Positions 1-5,356 are shown, counted from the first letter of the stretch. The stretch: 5,356 nt of DNA from Acidimicrobiales bacterium (GCA_021604885.1 BQJV01000258.1:1-5356), one strand, 5' to 3'. Notes: generated from the letters alone by a model not told the origin. Program-made: numbers and translations.

Positions 1-618
1 GTCGTGGGCCCGCAGGGGCGCCATGTCGTAGGGCGCCGCGAGCAGCTCGTCGGTCGACACCGCGTCGGTGAGCTGGGCGTGGGGATTGGAGGACGCGTTG
101 GCTCGGCTCCGCACGACGACCTCCGCGATGTCGGCCTCCGACGCCTTTCCGGCGTGCAGGAGCGCCTGCGCCTGCAAACCGGCCATCGCGTCCGGGTCGA
201 TGCCGAGCGGCGCGACCACGTAGGGGTCGGCCTGTAGGTGGAAGACCTCACGCGCATTGCACGGCGAGGACTTGCCGGATCCGACGACCATGGCGACGTC
301 GATGTCGCCCATCTGGAGTCGGAGCCACGCTTCGAACAGCGCCCAGGCGCCGTCCATCTCCACATGGGACTCGTAGACCGGCGGCCAGGCGCCCATGCCG
401 TCGACGTTGGACACGAAGGCGAAGGGCATGCCGCTGAGGTAGTCACAGCTGCCGGCGATGGTGAAGCCGACGTCGTCGCGTTCGAGGCGGGCGTCGCTCA
501 GAAGGCGATTCACGCACTCCATGATCAGGACCACCTCGGGCCCCTCGAAGCGGGCGTGGGCGTCGGTCTGTGCGACGCCGACGATCGCGATGTCGTTCTC
601 TCCGGGTGAAAAGGCCAT
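1..618 (-). CDS. Thiolase-fold lipid-transfer/aldolase-like protein (3' end outside window)
   Basis: Partial gene: the first 206 codons, from the ATG at 618-616, run in an open frame to the left edge. The opening IAIVGVAQTD, the following helix, and the segment HVEMDGAWALFEAW...GDIDVAMVVGSGKSS (about residues 85-118) match the N-terminal half of SCP-x-type thiolases, called lipid-transfer proteins in actinobacteria. In true thiolases the equivalent of residues 84-90 reads like ENACASG with the nucleophilic Cys; here it reads SHVEMDG, so Glu87 appears to replace it. Loss of this Cys is known in Ltp2-type retro-aldolases, which cleave steroid side-chain hydroxyacyl-CoAs with a DUF35 partner. 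The upstream DUF35 gene overlaps by one base (TGATG), which supports a coupled complex. A good ribosome site, AAGGAG, lies 11 bases upstream. Fold assignment is strong; aldolase versus thiolase activity and the substrate are inferred. Closest guess is the Ltp3/Ltp4 group. The C-terminal catalytic residues are not visible. Confidence 0.87.
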   Translation of the reverse strand, partial: MAFSPGENDIAIVGVAQTDAHARFEGPEVVLIMECVNRLLSDARLERDDVGFTIAGSCDYLSGMPFAFVSNVDGMGAWPPVYESHVEMDGAWALFEAWLRLQMGDIDVAMVVGSGKSSPCNAREVFHLQADPYVVAPLGIDPDAMAGLQAQALLHAGKASEADIAEVVVRSRANASSNPHAQLTDAVSTDELLAAPYDMAPLRAHD

Positions 619-1613
619 CAGAAGTTGTGCTCCTTCACGAGCTCGGGATCCACATCGGGCTCGCCGGACGGCTCCCAACGTTCATAGACCTCTTCGCTGA
701 GTCCGAAGCCCCGGTTGTCGGGATCGTCGAACGAGATGTCGTCCCGCCAGACCATCTGGAGACGCATGCCGATCCGGAACTCGTCGACCGAGATGTCACG
801 GACGTCCACGCCGCCGATGGTCGTGTCCGCGCCGTCGAGCAGCACGGAACACCGGATGTAGGGCTCCGTCTCGGTCTGGCCGTGGTACTGGATCGGCGTG
901 ATCTCGGTGAACGACGTTACGGTGCCGCGGTCGGCGACTTCGACGTACTCGGCGTCCAGCATCGGCACCCGGTTGATCGCGTCGTAGCCGCGACTGGGAA
1001 CGTGCACCTTGCCGTCGGCGGGGCTGCGCTGGCCGAGGATCTTGTGCTCGAGGAGACCCTCGAGGAAGCGCACCCGGTGGGGCAACAGCGGCTCGCTGAT
1101 CCGCACCCCGATGAGGTGCTCCATGATCTCGACGTCGCCGGCCTCGTCATCGACGGCGGGAGCCGGCGGTGCATCCTCGCCGGGAACGAAGTGGACGTCC
1201 GTCACCGAACCCACACGCTCATCGTTGAATCGGACGACGACCCGCATGCCGGTCGACATCGCGTCGATCGAGCCGGCGTCGACCGCGTGGAGCATGGTGG
1301 TGTCCGCACCGTCGAGACGGATCTGAGCGAACGCGAACGGCCTGTGGAACGGGTGCTTCGACGTCGGCTCGGCGACCCACGTCCACGCTTCCACGGTGCC
1401 GGCCGGGCCGACCTCCACGAGGCTCTCGGGTCCGACGGTCGCGCCCGTGTCCGGGTCGTACTCGATGGGCGGGCAGATGACTCGTTCGCCGACCCGGGTG
1501 CCGAGAATGCGTCCGTCGCGCAGACCGGTCAGGAACGGGCCGATGATCGGACCGGTCGTTCGGGTGTAGGGGAACTCGAGGGTGAAGTCGATATCCGGAA
1601 GTTGGGTGGCCAT
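618..1613 (-). CDS. Tandem DUF35/OB-fold protein, partner of thiolase-like protein
   Basis: 331 residues, ATG start at 1613. Two copies of the DUF35 (ChsH2/acyl-CoA-associated OB-fold) architecture are visible. Copy one covers about residues 20-145: helix with FLTGLRDGRILGTR, then a degenerate ribbon, GTVEAWTWV at 72-80, RPFAFAQIRLDGADTTMLHAV at 91-111, and GMRVVVRF. Copy two covers about residues 178-292: VRFLEGLLEHKILGQR, GTVTSFTEI at 230-238, RCSVLLDGADTTIGGV at 254-269, and GMRLQMVW. Normal family members carry a four-Cys zinc ribbon before the OB fold. Here copy one has a single Cys (47) and copy two none, so zinc binding is probably lost. Known DUF35 proteins bind thiolase or thiolase-like aldolase partners, and a DUF35 chain is required by Ltp2. 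The immediately following, one-base-overlapping thiolase-like gene is the obvious partner. The order resembles M. tuberculosis Rv3521 followed by ltp4. It is probably cytosolic, as no signal peptide is present. The family call is firm; the role as aldolase/thiolase subunit is inferred. Confidence 0.85.
   Translation of the reverse strand: MATQLPDIDFTLEFPYTRTTGPIIGPFLTGLRDGRILGTRVGERVICPPIEYDPDTGATVGPESLVEVGPAGTVEAWTWVAEPTSKHPFHRPFAFAQIRLDGADTTMLHAVDAGSIDAMSTGMRVVVRFNDERVGSVTDVHFVPGEDAPPAPAVDDEAGDVEIMEHLIGVRISEPLLPHRVRFLEGLLEHKILGQRSPADGKVHVPSRGYDAINRVPMLDAEYVEVADRGTVTSFTEITPIQYHGQTETEPYIRCSVLLDGADTTIGGVDVRDISVDEFRIGMRLQMVWRDDISFDDPDNRGFGLSEEVYERWEPSGEPDVDPELVKEHNF
630..635 (-). promoter_or_regulatory. 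Ribosome binding site of the thiolase-like gene
   Basis: On the minus strand this reads AAGGAG, 11 bases before the ATG at 618, and it lies inside the last codons of the DUF35 gene. It is the best Shine-Dalgarno match among the gene starts in the window and supports the 618 start. The one-base stop/start overlap suggests termination-reinitiation adds to it. Confidence 0.6.
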
Positions 1614-1624
1614 ACGCGGCTGAT

Positions 1625-1642
1625 TTCACCACACCTGGTGAA
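1625..1642. promoter_or_regulatory. Candidate operator or leader hairpin: 7-base inverted repeat
   Basis: TTCACCA, spacer CACC, TGGTGAA: a perfect 7-base inverted repeat with a 4-base spacer, ending 11 bases before the DUF35 start codon. The size suits a dimeric repressor such as a TetR-family protein, which commonly controls lipid-catabolism genes in actinobacteria. It does not match the KstR or KstR2 consensus as I know them. On the mRNA the second arm contains GGTGA, which could serve as a weak Shine-Dalgarno, so a hairpin could mask the ribosome site. There is no T-run after either arm, so a terminator is unlikely. Confidence 0.4.
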
Positions 1643-1664
1643 CGTCGCTCAAAACGAGCAGACG
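1643..1664 (-). terminator. Possible imperfect hairpin after the Clp-N-like gene
   Basis: On the minus strand CGTC(T)GCTC-GTTTT-GAGCGACG can form an 8-pair stem with one bulged base and a 5-base loop, starting 13 bases after the stop codon at 1678. No U-tract follows (the next bases are TTCACC), so it is not a standard intrinsic terminator. It could be a weak terminator, an mRNA 3'-end stabiliser or chance. Together with the inverted repeat at 1625-1642 it fills most of the 64-base intergenic gap. Confidence 0.2.
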
Positions 1665-1677
1665 CGGACGGGACCCG

Positions 1678-2730
1678 TCAGGCGCCGAGATCGCGCAACG
1701 CCGCGGACTGCCCGGCGATCGCGCTGCCGTCCAACACCACCGAACCGTCGACCGCTTCTGCCGGCCACTGCACGTGCAGCGTCACATCGCCGGCCAACGG
1801 CACCGGCCATGCCCACCACTCCGTCGTCTCGACATGGCGGACGGGGCGGCGCCGATCGTTGCGATCCTCGATCACCTTCCGGGTGCCGAGGCGCACGAGC
1901 GCGCCTGGGGTGGGCACGTCGGCCCGCCATCGAGGATTGCCCGCCCGATTCGAGACATGGGTGCCGTCCGCGTACCGCAGGTCGACCGCGATGACCTCGG
2001 GGAGGAGGCGATGCTCCGCCCCGACCCCGGGGCTCAGGTACTCGATCGACTCCCACGTGGGCGGAAGCACCCACGGGCCGAGCGACGTCACGGTGAGCGT
2101 CAACCCGAACCCCTCGGGCCCGGCGACGACCGTCTCCAGTGCCACCTCCGCGGTCTGGCTCCGGGCGACGACCCGAGGCGTGGCGTTGACCGCGATGCGG
2201 GCGACCGACGCGTCGGTGTGCGGACCCCACCAGCCGTAGTGGGTCACGTCCCGACGATCGAGCGCCGCGATCAGACCCGCGACCTCGTCCTCGTCGAGCC
2301 GCGCGGCGCCGAGCTCGACCAGGCGACGGATCTCACCGAGACGGACCCCGAGATGGCGCAGGACCGTCGCCGCGCCCGAGCGCGGATCGTTCAAACAGCC
2401 GAGGAGCATGTCGAAGTTCGACCGACGCTCGGCGCCGGACAATGCGCGTCCGTGGAGCGCCAGCTCTGCCCGGGGACTGAGCGGTGGGTCCACCTGGCCA
2501 TCGGGATGGGGCTCGAAGTGATGACCGCGCAGGGCGACGAGCGCCCGTTCGAGGCGCGCGGTGTCGAGGGCGAACAGCTCGCAGAGCTCCGCCATGTCCC
2601 CGGTCGCGGTGGCGACCGCGCCGAAGAGCAGATACTCCGTGCCACATCGCTCATCGCCCATCGCCCCGGCCGTACCCAGTGCCACGTCGAGAGCCATGCG
2701 CGCACCCGCGTCCAGCTGCAGACTGCTCAT
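1678..2730 (-). CDS. Clp-N-repeat protein with beta-rich C-terminal domain, function unknown
   Basis: 350 residues from the ATG at 2730. The reading frame is open to an ATG at 2826, but that start would overlap the upstream gene by 47 bases and add a residue stretch with no family similarity, so 2730 is preferred. Residues about 5-65 (LDAGARMALDVALGTA...CGTEYLLFGAV) and 84-140 (LSPRAELALHGRAL...NFDMLLGCLND...VLRHLGV) resemble the two helical repeats of the Clp N-terminal domain, which binds substrates or adaptors in ClpA/ClpC. No Walker A/B AAA module follows, so it is not an unfoldase. Residues about 175-350 look beta-rich and end in TTEWWAWPVPLAGDVTLHVQWP (302-323). Similar Trp-Trp-x-Trp-Pro motifs occur, as I recall, in uncharacterised actinobacterial proteins. 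No signal peptide or membrane segment. A cytosolic adaptor or a stand-alone peptide/degron binder is possible, but this is inference. It lies on the same strand as its neighbours and could be cotranscribed. Confidence 0.78.
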   Translation of the reverse strand: MSSLQLDAGARMALDVALGTAGAMGDERCGTEYLLFGAVATATGDMAELCELFALDTARLERALVALRGHHFEPHPDGQVDPPLSPRAELALHGRALSGAERRSNFDMLLGCLNDPRSGAATVLRHLGVRLGEIRRLVELGAARLDEDEVAGLIAALDRRDVTHYGWWGPHTDASVARIAVNATPRVVARSQTAEVALETVVAGPEGFGLTLTVTSLGPWVLPPTWESIEYLSPGVGAEHRLLPEVIAVDLRYADGTHVSNRAGNPRWRADVPTPGALVRLGTRKVIEDRNDRRRPVRHVETTEWWAWPVPLAGDVTLHVQWPAEAVDGSVVLDGSAIAGQSAALRDLGA

Positions 2731-2737
2731 CGACAAA

Positions 2738-2743
2738 ACCGTA
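2738..2743 (-). promoter_or_regulatory. Possible -10 element for leaderless transcription of the Clp-N-like gene
   Basis: The minus strand reads TACGGT (a TANNNT hexamer) ending 7 bases before the ATG at 2730. With this spacing the transcript would begin at or next to the ATG, as in actinobacterial leaderless genes. No Shine-Dalgarno is visible upstream of this start, which fits. No -35 box is recognisable, and a TANNNT hexamer is easy to find by chance. Confidence 0.22.
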
Positions 2744-2766
2744 GGGGTCGGACGGGCGCCGACGCC

Positions 2767-2782
2767 TGAGTCGTACGAATCA
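2767..2782. promoter_or_regulatory. Near-palindrome upstream of the Clp-N-like gene, possible operator
   Basis: TGAGTCGTACGAATCA is self-complementary in seven of eight base pairs, centred on CGTACG. It overlaps the stop codon of the YbaK-like gene (2780-2782) and sits 36 bases before the ATG at 2730, where a regulator of a local promoter could bind. A palindrome of this quality is expected about twice by chance in a window this long, so its position is the only support. Confidence 0.2.
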
Positions 2783-3268
2783 ACCGATCCCGGTTTCGCC
2801 CGCCACGAAGCCGAAAACAGTGGCATTCGTCACGCCGCGCAGCACCTCGGGACCGATCGGGAAGCACGAGTCGGGCGTGCCCGCGGCGCCGTAGACGATC
2901 TCGTGGTCGAGCAACGACGGATCGAGGAACGTCGGCAGCGGTTCGGGGTGGCCGAACGGGGGTGTCCCACCGATGGCGAATCCGGTCGCGGACCGGGCCG
3001 TCTCGGCATCGCTCATCCGCACGGGACCGCCCAGATGGTCGCTGAGCTTGTCGAGATCGACCCGGTGGTGGCCGGCGGTGAGCGCCAGCGCGGGACCGTC
3101 CGGGCCGATGACCACCAGCGACTTCACGATCTGGGCGACATCGCAACCGATCGCCGCGGCCGCGTCCGCGGCGGTCCGCGTGCCGTCGGGATAGCGGACG
3201 GCGTCCACGGTGATCCCCCGCTCCCGCGCCGCTGCGGTGAAGCGCTCGAGTGCGTCGGAGCGTGCCAT
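2780..3268 (-). CDS. YbaK/EbsC-type aminoacyl-tRNA deacylase domain protein
   Basis: 162 residues, ATG start at 3268, directly abutting the stop codon of the preceding gene (TGAATG). The whole length is a single YbaK/aminoacyl-tRNA editing domain, close to the usual 155-165 residues. Visible family marks are the N-terminal helix with AAARERGI (13-20), IVKSLVV with Lys49 at the position of the conserved catalytic-site lysine of YbaK/ProX enzymes, LTAGHHRVDLDKL (63-75), and GGTPPFGH (100-107), the glycine-rich loop that shapes the substrate pocket. Family members hydrolyse mischarged tRNAs (Cys- or Ala-tRNA-Pro, or other pairs) in trans in the cytosol. The exact amino acid removed cannot be read from sequence. 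All key motifs are intact, so it is probably active. Its place behind an exported carotenoid oxygenase looks like operon hitch-hiking; translation is probably coupled since no strong Shine-Dalgarno is present. Confidence 0.92.
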   Translation of the reverse strand: MARSDALERFTAAARERGITVDAVRYPDGTRTAADAAAAIGCDVAQIVKSLVVIGPDGPALALTAGHHRVDLDKLSDHLGGPVRMSDAETARSATGFAIGGTPPFGHPEPLPTFLDPSLLDHEIVYGAAGTPDSCFPIGPEVLRGVTNATVFGFVAGETGIG

Positions 3269-4801
3269 TCAGGTGTCCGGCATCCAGGCGCCGTGGAAGC
3301 CGAACGGCACGCGTTGGGGAAGGAGCACCTCGGCGACCGGACCCGCACCGACGTCCGTCGCGTCGAGGACGGCGAAGCTCGACCGGTCGGTGGTCTTGTC
3401 CCAGACGAAGGTGAGCAGCCAGCCCTCCCCCTCCGCCGCATCGGGGCTGTCCGGCACGAAGACGGTCTCGCCCGGCTGACGCAGATCGCCGCTCTCCCAT
3501 CGGTCGGTGGCCCCGGACGCGACGTCGAGACGGGTGACAGCGGGGAACTCGAGATTGCCGTCGGGAGTGTCGAACGTCTCGGTGTACCAGGCAACTGAAT
3601 GGGGCCGACCCGTCCACCGATGGTCGATCTCGGGGAATTCGAGCGCGAGGTCGGAGCGCGCCTCCGCCTTCCAGGTGAGCTCGTCCCCTCCCGTGCCGAT
3701 CTCCCATCGGATCAGCTCGGGAGCGTTCGCGTTCAGGTCGTTGCCGCCCGGCACCGAGGCGTCGAAGATCGAATCGATGCGGGACACGTCGACGACGACC
3801 GTGTCGCCCTGTCGGAACGCGTTGGTGCCGTGGAACACATAGCCGTTCTCGATCTCGACCCAACGCAGCTCGCTGGTCGGCCCGCCGAGCGGCATGACGC
3901 CGATACGTGATCCGTACGCGGCGTCCCAGGTGAACGGGTTGACCGCACCGGCCGCCGCCGCGGTGAGATCGAAGACCACGGGGAACTCCCAGAAGATCAC
4001 GTCCGTCTCGGTGATCGCGAAGTCGTGGATCATCGTGCCGGCGCCCATCGGGATCTCTTCTTTGACCAGGAGGTCCCGGCCGTCTGCCGAGGCGACGTAG
4101 TAGGTCAGGTACGGCGGCGTGAATCCGTAGCCGAAGAAGTGCAACAGACCCGTCGCCGGATCCACCTTCGGATGGGCGGTGACGTTCGGCCCGAGTGAAC
4201 CCGCCGGGCCGGTGACGTCCGTCGGGCCGATCGTCGACAGATCCGTGGGGTCGATCTCGTAGGGCCACCCGACCTCACCGAGGCTGAAGAGCCGGTCGCC
4301 GTGGACGAGCATGCTGACGTTCGCCTGCGTCTCCGCGGTGCCGGGCGGCGCCACGAACTCGCCGAACGCCCGACCATCACGCAGGAAGGGCGTGTCGACA
4401 TGCCGGTTGGCGTACCAGGACGCCGAACCGTTCTCGAGCCGCATCCCGTGGACCATGCCGTCCCCGAAGAACCAGTGGGGCGAGTCGCCCGATGCGGGGT
4501 TCGATCCGTTGCGAGTGAACAGCCCGTTGAGCGTCGGCGGAAGCGAGCCGACCACCTCGAGCTCGGTGACGGGACCGACCGCAGGCACGGGCGCGAAGCC
4601 GCCCTGGAGCCAGAACGGCGTATTCGGGTCGTAGGGGACGGTCGTGGTGACTGGCGCGGCGCTGGTGGTCGACGCGATCGTGGATGACGCCGTGGTCGTC
4701 GACGTGGACGGGGACGGCGCGGCGATGTCGTCGCCACAGCCGGCGAGCACGATCCCGCCGCCGAGCGCCGCCGTCCTGGCGAGGAACGCTCGGCGATCCA
4801 C
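3269..4801 (-). CDS. Carotenoid-oxygenase-family protein, predicted Tat-exported lipoprotein
   Basis: 510 residues with a GTG start at 4801 that overlaps the TAG of the upstream gene by one base. The N-terminus VDRRAFLARTAALGGGIVLAGC has twin arginines (3-4), a short hydrophobic stretch and a lipobox LAGC with Cys22. A Ser/Thr-rich linker follows to about residue 56. The rest is a beta-propeller carotenoid cleavage oxygenase: GLFTRNGSNP (93-102), HWFFGDGMVHG (109-119), WYANRHV (129-135), LEFPEID (387-393), GWLLTFVWD (460-468). The four Fe(II)-binding histidines are all present: His210 (VTAHPK), His259 (MIHDF), His324 (VFHGTN) and His503 (GFHGAW). The family cleaves C=C bonds of carotenoids, apocarotenoids or stilbenes with O2; which of these is the substrate is not readable. 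Export of a folded iron enzyme fits the Tat route, and the protein would be lipid-anchored outside the membrane. Most characterised relatives are cytosolic, so this location is unusual. No Shine-Dalgarno is evident; coupling to the upstream amidohydrolase gene is likely. Confidence 0.93.
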   Translation of the reverse strand: MDRRAFLARTAALGGGIVLAGCGDDIAAPSPSTSTTTASSTIASTTSAAPVTTTVPYDPNTPFWLQGGFAPVPAVGPVTELEVVGSLPPTLNGLFTRNGSNPASGDSPHWFFGDGMVHGMRLENGSASWYANRHVDTPFLRDGRAFGEFVAPPGTAETQANVSMLVHGDRLFSLGEVGWPYEIDPTDLSTIGPTDVTGPAGSLGPNVTAHPKVDPATGLLHFFGYGFTPPYLTYYVASADGRDLLVKEEIPMGAGTMIHDFAITETDVIFWEFPVVFDLTAAAAGAVNPFTWDAAYGSRIGVMPLGGPTSELRWVEIENGYVFHGTNAFRQGDTVVVDVSRIDSIFDASVPGGNDLNANAPELIRWEIGTGGDELTWKAEARSDLALEFPEIDHRWTGRPHSVAWYTETFDTPDGNLEFPAVTRLDVASGATDRWESGDLRQPGETVFVPDSPDAAEGEGWLLTFVWDKTTDRSSFAVLDATDVGAGPVAEVLLPQRVPFGFHGAWMPDT

Positions 4802-5356
4802 TAGCGACGGCCGCGCACGAGCCGACCCGGTCGGGCTCCGGTGTCGACGCCCTCGCGCCGTGTGACCTCACCCGCAACGATCGTCGCGACGTACCCCTCG
4901 GCCGTCTGGATCAGCCGGCGCCCTCCGGCGGGCAGATCGCGGACGAGCTCGGGCGTTCGGAGGTTGATCCGATCGTGGTCGATGACGTTGATGTCGGCCC
5001 GCTGACCGACCGCGATCGTGCCCCGGTCCGTCATGCCGAACAGCGCGGCCGTGTCCTTCGTCTGCTTGCGCACGACCCACTCCAGCGGCAGCTGCTCGCC
5101 CCGATCACGATCACGGGTCCAGTGGGAGATCATCGTCGTCGGCAGGGAGGCATCACAGATCAGCCCACAGTGGGCGCCACCGTCACCGAGCCCGACGACG
5201 GCCTGGGGATGGGTGAGCTGCTCGCGTATGACGTCGTGGTTGCCGTCCACATAGTTGTAGAGCGGCAGCATGAGCAGCGCCTTGCCGTTCTCCGCGCAGA
5301 GCGCGTCGTAGGCCGCTTCCGCGGGCGCCACGCCGGACGCCTCGGACAGGCCGGCG
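4801..5356 (-). CDS. N-acyl-D-amino-acid deacylase-type amidohydrolase (C-terminal part, 5' end outside window)
   Basis: Partial: the last 184 residues plus a TAG stop at 4803-4801. The frame stays open to the right edge, and a GTG at 5331 is only an internal Val, since family-like sequence continues upstream of it. Recognisable family sequence includes the segment around LPLYNYVDGNHD (visible residues 30-41), GLGDGGAHCGLICDAS (55-70), in which Asp58 is likely the conserved catalytic/metal-site Asp of the amidohydrolase barrel, then HW (78-79), TALFGMTDRG-like text (102-112), GQRADINVID (117-126), and a C-terminal beta-sandwich ending in AGEVTRREGVDTGARPGRL. These fit the amidohydrolase-3 / D-aminoacylase group, typically 480-580 residues, so about a third is seen. 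Known members remove acyl groups from N-acyl-D-amino acids or act on cyclic amides; the substrate here is unknown. The stop overlaps the next gene's GTG by one base, so the two are cotranscribed. Confidence 0.9.
   Translation of the reverse strand, partial: AGLSEASGVAPAEAAYDALCAENGKALLMLPLYNYVDGNHDVIREQLTHPQAVVGLGDGGAHCGLICDASLPTTMISHWTRDRDRGEQLPLEWVVRKQTKDTAALFGMTDRGTIAVGQRADINVIDHDRINLRTPELVRDLPAGGRRLIQTAEGYVATIVAGEVTRREGVDTGARPGRLVRGRR

Noticed and set aside
1625..1642. Inverted repeat as an intrinsic terminator
   Set aside because: No T-run follows on either strand, and the stem lies only 11 bases before a start codon, which fits an operator or leader hairpin better.
570..1994. Long plus-strand open frame of 474 codons
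   Set aside because: It lies opposite the DUF35 gene and the end of the Clp-N-like gene, is rich in Arg/Gly/Asp/His with no recognisable domain, and crosses an intergenic gap. It is a typical high-G+C shadow frame.
2731..2826. Upstream ATG extension of the Clp-N-like protein
   Set aside because: It adds 32 residues without similarity to Clp-N, overlaps the upstream gene by 47 bases, and the Clp-N repeat begins right after the ATG at 2730.
1774..3598. Overlapping long plus-strand frames (331 and 345 codons)
   Set aside because: Both are antisense to clearly recognisable minus-strand genes, have Arg-rich low-complexity translations and show no family motif.
2727..4268. 513-codon minus-strand frame
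   Set aside because: It is out of frame with the carotenoid oxygenase and YbaK-like genes, both of which have intact catalytic motifs, and its translation is Arg/Gly-rich with no domain.
4634..4735. Repetitive-looking GTCGTCGACG stretch as a DNA repeat or CRISPR-like array
   Set aside because: It encodes the Ser/Thr-rich linker after the lipobox; there are no regular repeat-spacer units.
5329..5331. GTG as the start of the amidohydrolase
   Set aside because: The frame continues upstream to the window edge with plausible family sequence (AGLSEASG), and the visible part lacks most of the catalytic barrel, so the gene begins outside the window.
1..5356. tRNA, rRNA, insertion sequence, phage or riboswitch
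   Set aside because: No cloverleaf, rRNA-like segment, transposase or integrase sequence, terminal repeats or known riboswitch core was found by reading both strands; nearly all bases are in protein-coding genes.

Overview
This is a high-G+C window (about two thirds G+C by eye). All six supportable genes lie on the minus strand, so transcription runs from position 5356 towards 1. GTG starts, one-base or zero-base gene junctions and the protein families present suggest an actinobacterium. The Acidimicrobiia or Mycobacteriales are possible, but no rRNA or other marker gene is present to settle it.

Right part (5356 to 2780): three tightly joined genes. In order of transcription they are the C-terminal third of an N-acyl-D-amino-acid deacylase-type amidohydrolase (cut by the window edge), a carotenoid-oxygenase-family protein carrying a Tat/lipoprotein signal, and a YbaK/EbsC-type aminoacyl-tRNA editing domain protein. 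The first two overlap by one base; the second and third abut with no gap.

Middle (2730 to 1678): a 350-residue protein with two Clp-N-like helical repeats and no ATPase, followed by a beta-rich C-terminal domain with a Trp/Pro-rich motif. It follows the YbaK-like gene after 49 bases, which hold a near-palindrome and a possible leaderless promoter.

Left part (1613 to 1): a protein with two DUF35/OB-fold domains and no zinc-binding cysteines, overlapping by one base with a thiolase-fold gene that runs off the left edge. The thiolase-like protein appears to lack the nucleophilic cysteine. A DUF35 protein coupled to a cysteine-less thiolase homologue resembles the actinobacterial steroid side-chain aldolases (Ltp2/ChsH2 type; Rv3521-Rv3522-like arrangement). 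A perfect 7-base inverted repeat lies just upstream of this pair and is a candidate operator or leader hairpin.

Taken together the window looks like a catabolic neighbourhood for lipids or isoprenoids: an exported oxidative-cleavage enzyme, an intracellular acyl-CoA aldolase/thiolase complex, and an amidohydrolase. That the genes share one pathway is inference from co-orientation only. No tRNA, rRNA, CRISPR array, insertion sequence or phage feature was seen. No gene-free stretch exceeds 64 bases.
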